A stretch of 64,000 nucleotides of DNA from Streptococcus orisasini (GCF_001431045.1 NZ_BCLE01000020.1:17538-81537), one strand, 5' to 3'; positions 53,821 to 63,429 are shown, numbered from the stretch's first letter. Made by a program: numbers and translations. Notes: generated by a model from the letters alone, not told the origin.

Positions 53821-54748
53821 AAGATTTTTCCGTCATTTATGGCAGTCCATTAAAAATATCAAGCGCAATGGCTGGATGTCTATTGCGGCTATCACATCTG
53901 TAGCAGTTACCCTGACTCTGGTCGGTATCTTTGCAGCCTTTCTCCTAAATACTGAAAAATTAGCATCAGGTATTGAAAAGAACGTTCAAATCAATACCTA
54001 TTTGCAGGTTGACTCTAAAGATAATGTGAAATCTTATGTTGATGCCAATGATAACAATAAAAAAGTTGACAATCCTGATTATCACAAAGTTTATAATCAA
54101 ATTCAAAAACTTAAAAATGTTAAATCGATTACCTTTTCAAGTAAGGACGAACAGCTGGAAAAATTAAAGAAGACAATGGGTGATGACTGGACCTTGTTTG
54201 ATGGGGACTCCAATCCTTTGTATGATGTTTATATTGTGCAGACAACTTCACCTCGCAAGGTTAAGTCAGTAGCTAAGGCTATTGATAAAATATCAGGTGT
54301 TGATTCAGTTGCTTACGGTGGTACCGATACAGACCGCATTTTTGGCATAGCTAATTTTGTCCGTACCTGGGGATTGGTTGGAACAGGCCTTTTGGTTCTA
54401 GTTGCTATCTTTTTGATTTCAAATACTATCCGTATTACCATCCTTTCCCGCCGCAATGAAATTCAAATCATGCGCTTGGTCGGTGCTAAAAACGGTTATA
54501 TCAGAATGCCTTTCTTCTTTGAAGGAGCTTGGGTTGGCCTTATCGGAGCTATTGTTCCAGCCTTAATTGTTGGTTACTTGTATCATTTTGCCTTCGAACA
54601 ATTCAATCCTAATTTGGCTAGCCAAAACTTATCTCTTTATGAACCCAATCCTTTTGTCTTCTACCTCATTGGAGCTATGTTTATCATCGGGATTATTATC
54701 GGAGCTCTCGGTTCCATCTTATCTATGAGACGCTTCTTGAAGATATAA
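53813..54748 (+). CDS. ftsX: Cell division permease-like protein FtsX
   Basis: Membrane partner of FtsE. 311 residues: a cytoplasmic N-terminus (MIRRFFRHLWQSIKNIKRNGW), first membrane segment (about 22-44), a large extracellular loop (about 45-180) that binds the wall hydrolase, then three C-terminal membrane segments including RRNEIQIMRLVGAKNGYIRMPFFFEG. The ATG at 53813 lies inside the ftsE end. It is followed directly by an accessory region starting with an insertion-sequence end. Confidence 0.95.
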   Translation: MIRRFFRHLWQSIKNIKRNGWMSIAAITSVAVTLTLVGIFAAFLLNTEKLASGIEKNVQINTYLQVDSKDNVKSYVDANDNNKKVDNPDYHKVYNQIQKLKNVKSITFSSKDEQLEKLKKTMGDDWTLFDGDSNPLYDVYIVQTTSPRKVKSVAKAIDKISGVDSVAYGGTDTDRIFGIANFVRTWGLVGTGLLVLVAIFLISNTIRITILSRRNEIQIMRLVGAKNGYIRMPFFFEGAWVGLIGAIVPALIVGYLYHFAFEQFNPNLASQNLSLYEPNPFVFYLIGAMFIIGIIIGALGSILSMRRFLKI

Positions 54749-54755
54749 AAAAAGT

Positions 54756-54923
54756 GGCTCATTCTCAACTGTAGTGGATGACGAAAAGCTAAGTCTTGGA
54801 GAGAACCAATTTGGTTCTCTCCTTTTCGATGTTCAAAATTAGGGAAATCCCTTTCTTAAAGTTAGGGAAATTTCGATAGCCGAAGCCTTGAGTTTTGGGA
54901 AAGTAGATCCCAAATTTACAAGG
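54756..54923 (-). mobile_element. Remnant of an ISL3-type insertion sequence (transposase C-terminus and end)
   Basis: On the minus strand a 44-codon frame (54923-54789) ends in GFGYRNFPNFKKG, then LNIEKERTKLVLSKT and a stop, closely like the C-terminus of ISL3-family transposases. The sequence between the stop and 54756 (GGCTCATTCTCAACTGTAGTGG) resembles the end of such an element. Nothing else of the transposase remains. It marks the left border of the accessory block. Confidence 0.65.
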
Positions 54924-54949
54924 CTTCTAGGAGCAATTTTTTTCCTGGT

Positions 54950-55190
54950 CAACATGTCTTCTCAGCAGCGATGGTGAGGCTTTACCTTTACCAAGTTAGT
55001 CCCCGTATTGATGTGTTTTTGCCTAGCTTTTTCTGTCATTCAAGCCTTCTGCAGAGCCCTAATTGGAGTTCACTATCCCAAGAATGTCATTCTAAGGTAT
55101 TTTGTCGGCTTCCCAGTGAGGGTCTCGCTTCTCAATTTTTTCCGTTCACGACATAAGCGTGCACAGCGCAAAATTTTTGGTATCCTATAG
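54950..55190 (+). pseudogene. Remnant of a PAP2-type phosphatase gene
   Basis: Two frames together read a PAP2 (undecaprenyl-pyrophosphate phosphatase/BcrC-like) C-terminal region. One contains GQHVFSAAM, like the FPSxHA motif. A second gives CLAFSVIQAFCRALIGVHYPKNVILRYFVGF, where GVHYPKNV matches the last PAP2 motif, then stops at 55190. A frameshift separates them and the N-terminus is missing, cut by the insertion-sequence remnant. Confidence 0.5.
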
Positions 55191-55219
55191 GTGTCGCTTG
55201 GCAAAGCAGACAAAAAAGA

Positions 55220-55255
55220 AAGTTATCTGGAATTGATCAGCCAGATACTTTCCAG
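55220..55255. terminator. Hairpin after the PAP2 remnant
   Basis: GAAAGTTATCTGG pairs with CCAGATACTTTC (one mismatch). The T run lies on the minus-strand side. Confidence 0.45.
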
Positions 55256-55355
55256 TAAATTTAACTCAAAAAGTTATAAACTTCTCAATACAGAAATTTG
55301 ATATAAAAAATTAATGTGATAATAACAATCAATTTTAAGAGAGGGAAAAATTAAG

Positions 55356-55774
55356 ATGAAGAAATTAGAGCGTATCTCCACAAAGATTTTGCGTTGGGCC
55401 TATTAATCTTAACAACTATAGCTTTTGTAACTGCTCTAGCAACATATAATTGGTTATATTATGGAAAATCCATACTTTTTTGGTTACCAGCAGTTCTGGT
55501 ATTATTAGTAACTGCTTTGTTAGCTTATTTGGTAAAAAAACAATTGGAAATGAGATCTGAGCCCGTATTGATTTTTAATACACTTCAGCAAATTATTGGT
55601 ATATTAATCGCCTTAGTTATAGGTCTTTTTGCACTGGTATACAAAGCATTAGATACTAAAATTAATGATGGTAATGAGGTCTATTGGATACTTTTTGCTA
55701 TTATCTTACCCATCTTTGTTTGGAATGCTGTTGAACTCTATAAAGAGCTAAAAAGAAGAAACAAGAATAGGTAA
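55356..55774 (+). pseudogene. Frameshifted small membrane protein gene
   Basis: A ribosome-binding site GAGAGGGA precedes an ATG at 55356 whose frame gives MKKLERISTKILRWAY and then stops at 55406. The frame entered around 55394 continues with GLLILTTIAFVTALATYNWLYYG and about 100 more residues with three to four hydrophobic segments, ending KRRNKNR. The two parts fit a single protein broken by a one-base indel near 55390. Alternatively a TTG at 55394 starts translation, but it has no ribosome-binding site. Function unknown. Confidence 0.55.
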
Positions 55775-55916
55775 AGCCAAAGCCTAATAGTTGTCTTAGG
55801 TATTCTGTTATTATCGTAATTCTTATTGCTTTTACTAAAATTATGGAGAATGATTAACTATGACAGTTAATTTTCATCAATACAAATAACTGTCTAATGT
55901 AAAGTTATCAGCCATT

Positions 55917-55938
55917 AAGAGCGGTGGCAACCGCTTGA
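55917..55938 (+). terminator. Hairpin upstream of the thioredoxin-like gene
   Basis: AAGAGCGGT-GGCA-ACCGCTTGA. A probable terminator for the preceding remnant; the rest of 55775-55998 shows only hydrophobic-looking fragments without an intact frame. Confidence 0.45.
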
Positions 55939-55998
55939 AAGATTTTCTTTAAAAGCGAATCAATTATAATTACAAGAAAATAAAAGGAGAAGTTATTT

Positions 55999-57027
55999 AT
56001 GAATCGTTACAAATCATTAATATTATTCTCAGCGACAGCATTGTTGTTAGTAGGTAGTATGACTTACGCTGATGAAGTGAGTCAAAATGCTGACCAAGGG
56101 CAAGCACCCGCAGCCGTTACGCAAACTCATAGTCAAGTAAACCAACCAACTGTGGTTAATCAAGAGACCGATCAAGCTGAGATAAATCAACAGGAACAGA
56201 ACTCGACAGCTCCTGAGGAAATTTCACAAATACAAGGTGCCACAGAGAATCAGGAACAAGCTACCGATTCTTCTCAAGAATCTCTAAATCAAGCACCTGA
56301 AGAATCACATAGCCAACAAACTCCTGCTGCCGAAGCTGAGGCGGATACAGCAACAGTAACAGAAAGTAAGAGTCAAGAAGGGCGAGACAATCCTGATATT
56401 TCAACGGAAGAATACGAGGCAAATGTGTCCAACCTCAAACAGGTTACGATGGCAGATGTTTATCACATGTTTGATGACCAAAATGGCAGCTATACGCTCT
56501 ATCTCGGCCGTTCAACTTGTATCTATTGTCGGAAGTTCTCATCAGTCATCAAGGATTTTAATAATCTTTCTGGCGGTCAAGTCTATTACTATAATACAGA
56601 CAGTGCAGACTTTAGTTCTGCCTCGAAAGAATTTTTAAGAAGCAAAATTGGAACCTTTGGAACCCCAACGGTGCTCCATTTAGAAAAAGGTGAGATTGTC
56701 TCTGGTCAATTGGGTAGTGGCGGTACGGCTCAAGACTTATATAACAAGGTGTTCCAACCTGCAGATACTGCGACTAACAACTCCCAAGATGCCATATCTA
56801 GCCAACAATCTCACAACATCGGCAGCGCGATAGAAAAGGCTGAACAACCGACTCATCCAGATACAGATACGACACCAGATGATATCTCACTAAAGATTAG
56901 TGATCAACTGCAAACGAAAGAAAGAGTGAAATCAAAAAAAGAAAAATTGGATATTAATACTTTAACGAAAATTATCAATAAAGCTTTGTTACTTTTTGAT
57001 AGACTCTTGGTTAAGTTCGAAGCTTAA
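55999..57027 (+). CDS. Secreted thioredoxin-fold protein (bacteriocin transport accessory/disulfide oxidoreductase-like)
   Basis: A 342-residue exported protein. Signal peptide residues 1-24 (core [18 protein letters not shown]). Residues 25-140 are a Gln/Glu/Ser/Thr/Ala-rich low-complexity spacer. The thioredoxin-like domain is about residues 148-250, with the active site in [16 protein letters not shown] (CIYC) and the cis-proline in [13 protein letters not shown] Lys-rich tail with a hydrophobic helix follows. The core resembles PedC/BrcD and Bta proteins that form disulfides in class II bacteriocins, but no bacteriocin gene is next to it. AAAGGAG precedes the ATG. Alone in an accessory block. 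Confidence 0.8.
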   Translation: MNRYKSLILFSATALLLVGSMTYADEVSQNADQGQAPAAVTQTHSQVNQPTVVNQETDQAEINQQEQNSTAPEEISQIQGATENQEQATDSSQESLNQAPEESHSQQTPAAEAEADTATVTESKSQEGRDNPDISTEEYEANVSNLKQVTMADVYHMFDDQNGSYTLYLGRSTCIYCRKFSSVIKDFNNLSGGQVYYYNTDSADFSSASKEFLRSKIGTFGTPTVLHLEKGEIVSGQLGSGGTAQDLYNKVFQPADTATNNSQDAISSQQSHNIGSAIEKAEQPTHPDTDTTPDDISLKISDQLQTKERVKSKKEKLDINTLTKIINKALLLFDRLLVKFEA

Positions 57028-57035
57028 ACCATTAC

Positions 57036-57068
57036 CCGAAAAGATGTCCATTTTGAACATCTTTTCGG
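57036..57068 (+). terminator. Terminator of the thioredoxin-like gene
   Basis: CCGAAAAGATGT pairs perfectly with ACATCTTTTCGG. Confidence 0.8.
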
Positions 57069-57238
57069 ACATTAGTTAACTGTAGTGGGTGCTGAACAGC
57101 ATAGGTGATTTTGAATGTGGGTCTTTTATTACAAGCAATTCTGTGGTATTTTTAAGCTGTCTCATAAGTCACTTTCTAATGGTGGTGTGGTTGTTTTTCA
57201 TTATAAGTCTTATGAGGCTTTTTTGTGCTCAAAAAAAC

Positions 57239-57283
57239 CTATAATTTCTGTAGTGGGTAGAATGCCCACTACAGAAATTATAG
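57239..57283 (-). terminator. Perfect 19-bp hairpin at the right border of the accessory block
   Basis: CTATAATTTCTGTAGTGGG and its exact complement around a 7-nt loop. On the minus strand it is followed by GTTTTTTT, so it terminates the MBL gene. The arms contain CTGTAGTGGG, also found at the ISL3 remnant end and at 57079, which suggests an origin from insertion-sequence ends. Confidence 0.75.
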
Positions 57284-57312
57284 GGCCGAAAAAACTCTCA
57301 GGAGCTTTTTCA

Positions 57313-57951
57313 TTACCGATTAAAGAAGGGGTTAAAGGTCTTTTCATGTCCAATTGTTGTATCAAAGCCATGTCCAGGGAAAACGCTAAAATGATTGGGT
57401 AGAGTAAAAAGGTTTTCTTTGATACTATTAATAAGTTCATCAAAATTTCCAGTAGGCAAATCTGTCCGTCCAATACTTTCTCTAAAGAGAGCATCACCAG
57501 AAAGTATAATTTCGTCATCAGTAAAAATAAAGGAAACGCTGCCCCAAGAGTGTCCAGGTGTTGGGACAACCTTGAAATGAAAACCAGCTATATGGTAATC
57601 CGTGTTGTTCTCAAAGAAAAAATCAGCAGGGGCAGCAATCACATCTTCCATGTCGCTGTGGCGATCTAATCCCGACAAATTGTCAATCGGGCTACCTAGC
57701 CAAGCAGCTTCCTTTTCAGAAACATAAACTGGTGGATGATTAAAATGCTGACGCACCAAATCAAGACTCATAATATGGTCATAATGTGTATGAGTCAGCA
57801 AAATAGCCGCTAAGGGTTTGTTGATTGCAGTTAATTGGGCTAGAATGTCATCACCATTACTTCCGGGATCCACTAAGAGAACGGCCTCTTCATTAACAAG
57901 GTAATAGGTATTTTCGTAAGCAGCATCATTTAAAGTTCTTAAGATTTTCAT
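57313..57951 (-). CDS. MBL-fold (glyoxalase II-like) hydrolase
   Basis: A 212-residue metallo-beta-lactamase-fold hydrolase. The zinc motif LLTHTHYDHIMSL (THxHxDH, about residue 53), TPGHSWGS (His, about 132), LSGDALF (Asp, about 150) and FPGHGFDT (His, about 192) are all present. The family includes hydroxyacylglutathione hydrolases and related thioesterases; YcbL-like proteins of this size act on small thioesters. It has AAAGG close to the ATG and also a weak -10 box just upstream. Probably part of the core order ftsX-MBL-reductase, separated from ftsX here by the accessory block. Confidence 0.87.
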   Translation of the reverse strand: MKILRTLNDAAYENTYYLVNEEAVLLVDPGSNGDDILAQLTAINKPLAAILLTHTHYDHIMSLDLVRQHFNHPPVYVSEKEAAWLGSPIDNLSGLDRHSDMEDVIAAPADFFFENNTDYHIAGFHFKVVPTPGHSWGSVSFIFTDDEIILSGDALFRESIGRTDLPTGNFDELINSIKENLFTLPNHFSVFPGHGFDTTIGHEKTFNPFFNR

Positions 57952-58017
57952 ACCTTTAGTTTAACAAAAATGCTTTACTTTTGAAATCAAAAAGAAAGAA
58001 AAGCAGTCATTTTTTAA

Positions 58018-58046
58018 TTGACCTCACTTTTTACCAAGTTTATACT
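58018..58046 (+). promoter_or_regulatory. Promoter of the acetoin reductase gene
   Basis: TTGACC (58018-58023), 17-bp spacer, TATACT (58041-58046). Confidence 0.8.
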
Positions 58047-58054
58047 AAAGTTAA

Positions 58055-58840
<786 letters not shown>

Positions 58841-58866
58841 CATAAAAGGCTCAAATATTAGAGTCC

Positions 58867-58909
58867 AAGCTGGAGAAGGAAGCTATGCTTTATTTTCTTC
58901 AGCTTTTTT
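58867..58909 (+). terminator. Terminator of the acetoin reductase gene
   Basis: AAGCT...GAAG pairs with CTTC-AGCTT, followed by a T run. Confidence 0.6.
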
Positions 58910-59021
58910 ATTGCCGGAAAAAAAATATCAGTAAATAATCAGAAAATTTTGTCATTTTTCTAGAATTCTCTGAAAAATTATGCTAGACTAAAAAAGTAGA
59001 AACTAGAAAGAAGAAATGTTT

Positions 59022-60200
59022 ATGGATAGAAAAATGAATTTTGTCATGATTTCCCCTCATTTTCCGACTAATTTTGAAACCTTTGCCCATCGCTTGCATG
59101 AAAATGGCATCAATACTTTGGGAATTGCTGACAGTCCTTATGAAGAGCTAAGTCAGGGTCTGCGCGATCATTTGACAGAATACTACCGTGTAGACAATAT
59201 GGAAGACTACGATCAGGTTTACCGCGCCGTGGCTTATTTTGCCCACAAGTATGGAAGAATTGACCGTATCGAATCCCATAATGAATACTGGCTGGAGCTG
59301 GATGCCCACCTGCGGACGGATTTCAACGTGTTTGGCTATAAAAATGAAGACATGCTCTCCATCAAGACCAAGGCACAGATGAAGGAAATCTTCCGCAAAA
59401 CAGGGCTCAAGGTCGCTCGCGGCCGCGTCTTTACCAGTGCTGATGATGCCAGAGCTTTGACTAAGGAACTTGATTTTCCGGTCATTATCAAGCCTAATTC
59501 CGGTGTGGGAGCTTCTGACACCTATAAGATTAAATCTGAGCAAGAATTGGAAGACTTTTTTGGCTATCGCAATCCTCAAGTGGAATACATTATGGAAGAA
59601 TTCATTGATGGGGATATTGTGACCTTTGACGGTCTGACTGACCATGAGGGCAATATTGTCTTTTATTCCAGCTTAGAGTATTCGGAAGCCGTTCTTGATA
59701 CGGTAGAAAAAGATGGCGATATGTTTTATTATGTACCGCGGGATATTGCACCTGAGCTTATTGAACTAGGCAAGAAGTGTGTGCAGGCTTTTAATGTCAA
59801 GGAACGTTTCTTCCATTTTGAATTCTTCCGTATTAAAAAGACTAAAGACTTAATGGCGCTTGAAGTTAACTGTCGTCCACCGGGTGGCTTGACCATTGAT
59901 ATGTGGAATTATGCGGATGATTTTGATATTTTTGACCAATATGCTAAAGTGGTTAAAGACAACCAATTTACCGCAGATGTGCAGCATCGCTACAATGTTG
60001 TTTATATTTCGCGTAAAGCCAATAAGAATTATGTCCACAGCATAGCAGATATTGAAGCCAAATACGGACACCATATCATTGATATCGAATCTGTCCCTGG
60101 CATATTTGCAAAAATCATGGGAGAAGTTGGCATTTTGGCTCGGACTGAAACCATGGATGAGTTGCGTGAGATTGTCCAATTTGCTCAGGCAAAACAGTAA
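59022..60200 (+). CDS. ATP-grasp domain protein (carboxylate-amine ligase-like)
   Basis: A 392-residue cytoplasmic ATP-grasp enzyme. A pre-ATP-grasp domain (about 1-105) is followed by the ATP-binding fold: FPVIIKPNSGVGASDTYKI (about 150), YIMEEFIDGDIVTFDGL (about 190), and the metal-binding end FHFEFFRIK and ALEVNCRPPGG (about 275-290). Such proteins join a carboxylate to an amine or thiol, often in dipeptide or natural-product synthesis; the substrate is unknown. Three ATGs are possible (59016, 59022, 59034); 59022 is best spaced from AGAAAGAAG. It lies 88 nt upstream of an esterase gene, probably co-transcribed. Confidence 0.85.
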   Translation: MDRKMNFVMISPHFPTNFETFAHRLHENGINTLGIADSPYEELSQGLRDHLTEYYRVDNMEDYDQVYRAVAYFAHKYGRIDRIESHNEYWLELDAHLRTDFNVFGYKNEDMLSIKTKAQMKEIFRKTGLKVARGRVFTSADDARALTKELDFPVIIKPNSGVGASDTYKIKSEQELEDFFGYRNPQVEYIMEEFIDGDIVTFDGLTDHEGNIVFYSSLEYSEAVLDTVEKDGDMFYYVPRDIAPELIELGKKCVQAFNVKERFFHFEFFRIKKTKDLMALEVNCRPPGGLTIDMWNYADDFDIFDQYAKVVKDNQFTADVQHRYNVVYISRKANKNYVHSIADIEAKYGHHIIDIESVPGIFAKIMGEVGILARTETMDELREIVQFAQAKQ

Positions 60201-60288
60201 CTCTGTGTTTTAGGCTACATTTAATAGTTTAGAAAGGAAGAGAGCAGACACAAAACAATTGTGTTTAACTGCTCGCAATATCTCATAT

Positions 60289-61041
60289 ATGCATTTTGAA
60301 AGAAGAAGCCAATGGTCGGGAGAACTCGGCCGCGAAATGTACTTTAATGTTTACGGTCATGCCGGCAAACCTGTCATCGTTTTTCCATCGTCAGGTGGCA
60401 GCCAAAATGAATACGGTGATTTTGGCATGATTGAGGCCTGTCAGGATTTTATCAACCGCGGTCTGGTGAAGTTTTACACACCCGACTCTCTGGATAAGGA
60501 ATCGTGGCTAGCTCAAGGAAAGTCAGGCCATGATATGGCGCTTGCCCATGAGGCTTATGACCGTTATATTATCCATGAATTGGTGCCGCTGATTCGCTAT
60601 GAATCCAATTGGGACGGTGGTATGATTGCTACCGGCTGTTCGATGGGAGCTTTTCACACTGTGAATTTTGCCCTGCGCCATCCGGATTTATTTGATGCTG
60701 CTATCGCCTTGTCCGGTGTTTATGATGCACGCTTTTTCACCGGTGATTTTGCTGGAGACTTAGCCGTTTATTACAATTCTCCTATTGATTATCTCTGGAA
60801 TCAAAATGATCCTTGGTTCCTAGACCACTACCGCCGCAATCGCTTTATCGTGGCTGTCGGTCAGGGAGCCTGGGAAGAGCCGCATGTGATTGACACGATT
60901 CGCCTGCAGGAAGCATTTGAAGCTAAGTCAATTCCAGCCTGGTTTGACTTCTGGGGACACGATGTTGCCCATGATTGGAATTGGTGGCGCGTGCAGATGC
61001 CGTATTTCTTAGGAAAATTGGAAGAAGAAGGGCGGATTTGA
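60289..61041 (+). CDS. Esterase-D-like alpha/beta hydrolase
   Basis: A 250-residue alpha/beta hydrolase. The nucleophile serine is in ATGCSMGAFHTV (G-C-S-M-G, about residue 122); FPSSGGSQNEYGDF supplies the oxyanion loop; the catalytic histidine is probably in FWGHDVAHDW near the end. It has no signal peptide. The start is uncertain: the ATG at 60289 has no ribosome-binding site, whereas GGAAGAGAG at 60236-60244 sits upstream of an in-frame TTG at 60259. It probably acts with the ATP-grasp enzyme before it, and a related esterase lies at 63479-64000. Confidence 0.83.
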   Translation: MHFERRSQWSGELGREMYFNVYGHAGKPVIVFPSSGGSQNEYGDFGMIEACQDFINRGLVKFYTPDSLDKESWLAQGKSGHDMALAHEAYDRYIIHELVPLIRYESNWDGGMIATGCSMGAFHTVNFALRHPDLFDAAIALSGVYDARFFTGDFAGDLAVYYNSPIDYLWNQNDPWFLDHYRRNRFIVAVGQGAWEEPHVIDTIRLQEAFEAKSIPAWFDFWGHDVAHDWNWWRVQMPYFLGKLEEEGRI

Positions 61042-61344
61042 TAAAAAATAGCTCTTGACTTGTGTTTTAATTCAAATTATAAAAGAAGTATCTTTTTATT
61101 CGTTTTAAAGCAAATATTTTTGCTGTTTATTTCTAATTAAGAGCAATACAAATCAATTTGTTTTTTTTTAAAATGAATATTATAAAGAAGGTTGTAATCA
61201 AGTTTTGCTTGATTAATAAACCAAAATAGGGAAAGGAGACTACAAGAATTTTTTATAATTGGAAATCATCATTTTATAACTAATGCTGTTTGTATAAACA
61301 CATTATAATTTGAAAATTTAAAAAAATATTAAGGAGATTATATT
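61042..61344 (+). other. AT-rich gap with orphan ribosome-binding sites
   Basis: About 300 bp, notably more A/T-rich than its surroundings. A perfect AAAGGAG at 61232-61238 is not followed by any usable start codon. The frame after it reads LQEFFIIGNHHFITNAVCIN without an ATG. A 18-codon frame at 61173-61229 has no ribosome-binding site. It looks like the remains of one or two small genes. No terminator is evident after the esterase gene. Confidence 0.4.
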
Positions 61345-61963
61345 ATGTCTAATTATTCAATTAAAGAATAAGTTAATAAATAAAGGAAACTATTATGTTA
61401 ATGATATTAGTATTGTTCCTAATATCTCAGTTGTTATTTTTATTTATTGGACGAATAAACATTTTTCTATGGGCTTAGGTTGTCACAAAAATCAATATGA
61501 AGCATTTTTAAAGGCGTTCAAGGAAGCTTCTGGATTTGGGAATCATTTATTTCCAAATGTTGAAAAGGAAAAGATTTCTTTTACAGACTTTATTTCGGGG
61601 CAGGAGTATACCCACAATGCATATACGGATTATTTTGAAAAGCACGTCTCTTTAAAGTTATTGCTGGAAACCTATAACTATTTAAAAGCAGCTGAGAGTC
61701 TTGATAATTGGATACTGAGAGATAGAACTTTTTCAATAGACGATTTCTTAATAGCTTCTAATCATCTCAATATTCCCATAAGTCTTCAATTGCAAGAAAC
61801 GGCCTCAGCAATGAATTATTGTAAGTTGGTCAGAGTCTATTCTACTGAAGGCTTTCCTTCAATTGATAATACAAAAATAGACCCCAAAAATTGTAAAATT
61901 TCTTATTACAAAGATAAAAATCAGTCTTTTCCAAATGAGAAAAAGTATCTGCCTTTTCCATAA
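61345..61963 (+). pseudogene. Truncated, frameshifted YcaO-like gene
   Basis: AAGGAG precedes an ATG at 61345 that gives only MSNYSIKE before a stop. The +1 frame continues as LKNKLINKGNYYVND, then PNISVVIFIYWTNKHFSMGLGCHKNQYEAFLKAFKEASG, and is open to 61963. It resembles the C-terminal half of YcaO domains (a proline-led strand, GxGxH then an xxAxxxAxxEA helix) and ends in LPFP, like the proline-rich YcaO tail. YcaO enzymes make azolines, thioamides or related changes in ribosomal peptides. The N-terminal ATP-binding half is missing. An ABC exporter follows directly, as in such clusters. The assignment is from pattern only. Confidence 0.45.
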
Positions 61964-62001
61964 TTTTCAGTATTAATATAACTTGGAGGTAACCATCGGT
62001 C

Positions 62002-62733
62002 ATGTTAAAAAAATTATTGGCACTGTTTAGATTTCAGCTAAATATAACTCTGTCCAATAAATTCTTTTTGGTCTATACTTTGCTTTTGCCGGCTGTCAAT
62101 TTGTTTGTTGCTTTGGACAAAAGAGAAACGGCCTTACATGCTCAAGAGAAACTTGTTTTGTTAACCCCCTATATTTCTTATATTATTGTTATAGCTATGT
62201 TATTTGGCTGGGCAGGAAATATCGTTTCTCTAAGAGAAAATAACTACCTCAAAGTTTTTTCTAGCCTAACGGGTTCAAAATTTTATGTTTTTACTGTCAA
62301 TTTGCTAGTTAACTTTTTTTTAGCAATCGTACAGGTCAATATTCTGCTCCTGATTTTTGAATGTATCAATAGAAGTATTGATTTAAAATTATTTTTATTT
62401 TTTAATACTTTAACTGTTTTGGGAGTAGCTGTTTGCTTTTTTGCTTTTGCTGTCTTTTTAAAATTCTCGGTAAATGCAATAACCTTACAGGCTGTCTTAA
62501 TGTCTTATCTGCTGATTTCTTTACTGTCATTGGAATACGTCCCTGAAAATGCCATTCTGAAAGGAGCGTTTCATTTTGTCAACCTCTTTTCTCTGGTTAA
62601 TGAGATTGGCTTAGTGGTAGGTGGTAAGCTTACGACTGTAACTCCGCTATGCGTGCCGGTAGTCGTGTGGTTTATTGTAGGCACTTATTGTCTGAAAAAG
62701 TCATCGGTATTTTCAATAAAAGATAGGAATTAA
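62002..62733 (+). CDS. ABC-2-type transporter permease
   Basis: A 243-residue membrane protein with six hydrophobic segments and a short cytoplasmic N-terminus (MLKKLLALFRFQLNITLSN), like ABC-2 exporters of peptides or lantibiotic-immunity pumps (EcsB/LctG-like in size). GGAGG lies 13 nt upstream of the ATG. It stops one base before the ATPase gene. Substrate is unknown; the YcaO-like remnant upstream suggests a peptide. Confidence 0.75.
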   Translation: MLKKLLALFRFQLNITLSNKFFLVYTLLLPAVNLFVALDKRETALHAQEKLVLLTPYISYIIVIAMLFGWAGNIVSLRENNYLKVFSSLTGSKFYVFTVNLLVNFFLAIVQVNILLLIFECINRSIDLKLFLFFNTLTVLGVAVCFFAFAVFLKFSVNAITLQAVLMSYLLISLLSLEYVPENAILKGAFHFVNLFSLVNEIGLVVGGKLTTVTPLCVPVVVWFIVGTYCLKKSSVFSIKDRN

Positions 62734-62734
62734 C

Positions 62735-63385
62735 ATGCATATAGAAAATTTTGATTTAAAAATAAACCAGGAACTCTTATTGGATAATGCCAGCATGTCG
62801 TTTGAAACTAAGAAATTAAATCTTATTATCGGCAGAAATGGTGTTGGAAAGACATTGTTATTGGACTTGATCTCTGATTTAGATCATAATCGGCCTAAAA
62901 ACTTTCACGGTTTTCCTGAAAGCAGCCGGATAATTTATCACAGTCAGGGTCTGCCTTTTATTGCAGAAGCCACTGTAAAAGATACGATAGCCTTGATTGG
63001 CGATCTGTCCAAAGACAGTGCAGTCACAATGGACTATCTTCCTCAAAAAATTAGAAATAATTTGGATAAACCTTTTGGTGCTTTGTCTATGGGGGAGCGT
63101 AGATACCTGACCATCTGGTTATTTTTGCAGATTGAGAGAGATTTGTATATTTTCGATGAACCCTTTGCTAATTTAGACTTGGGTGTTATTTCTGATATCT
63201 TAAATCTCTTTTACGATAAACTGAACCAAGGAAAGCAGATGATACTCACCTCTCATCAATTTGATTTTTTAATTCCTGAAAAAACACACATCATTTTTAT
63301 TGAGGAGAGACAGGTCAGATTTAATGATAGTCTGACAGCTTTTTTAGATCATTATCAGTCATTTGGTCAGGCCTTTGATATATAA
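62735..63385 (+). CDS. ABC transporter ATP-binding protein
   Basis: A 216-residue ATPase: Walker A IIGRNGVGKTLLL (about residue 32), Q-loop IYHSQGLP, signature GALSMGERRYL (the usual LSGGQ is LSMGE), Walker B LYIFDEPFANLD, H-loop LTSHQFD. It is at the short end of the range and lacks a regulatory tail. It is coupled to the permease (1-nt gap) and together they form a two-subunit exporter, intact although the gene ahead of them is broken. Confidence 0.87.
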   Translation: MHIENFDLKINQELLLDNASMSFETKKLNLIIGRNGVGKTLLLDLISDLDHNRPKNFHGFPESSRIIYHSQGLPFIAEATVKDTIALIGDLSKDSAVTMDYLPQKIRNNLDKPFGALSMGERRYLTIWLFLQIERDLYIFDEPFANLDLGVISDILNLFYDKLNQGKQMILTSHQFDFLIPEKTHIIFIEERQVRFNDSLTAFLDHYQSFGQAFDI

Positions 63386-63429
63386 TAATCTTTCAGGCTG
63401 ATTTTTTCGAATCGTTTTCAAATCATAGA

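Noticed and set aside
57115..57402. Plus-strand frame of 95 codons and a matching minus-strand frame
   Set aside because: Both run through the 19-bp palindrome and the MBL gene; no ribosome-binding site and no family resemblance.
57952..57970. Leaderless start for the MBL gene
   Set aside because: A TAAACT box does lie 6 nt upstream, but AAAGG is also present in the right region, so a normal start is equally likely.
61173..61229. 18-codon frame as a peptide precursor gene
   Set aside because: No ribosome-binding site, no Gly-Gly or leader motif, and it overlaps promoter-like sequence.
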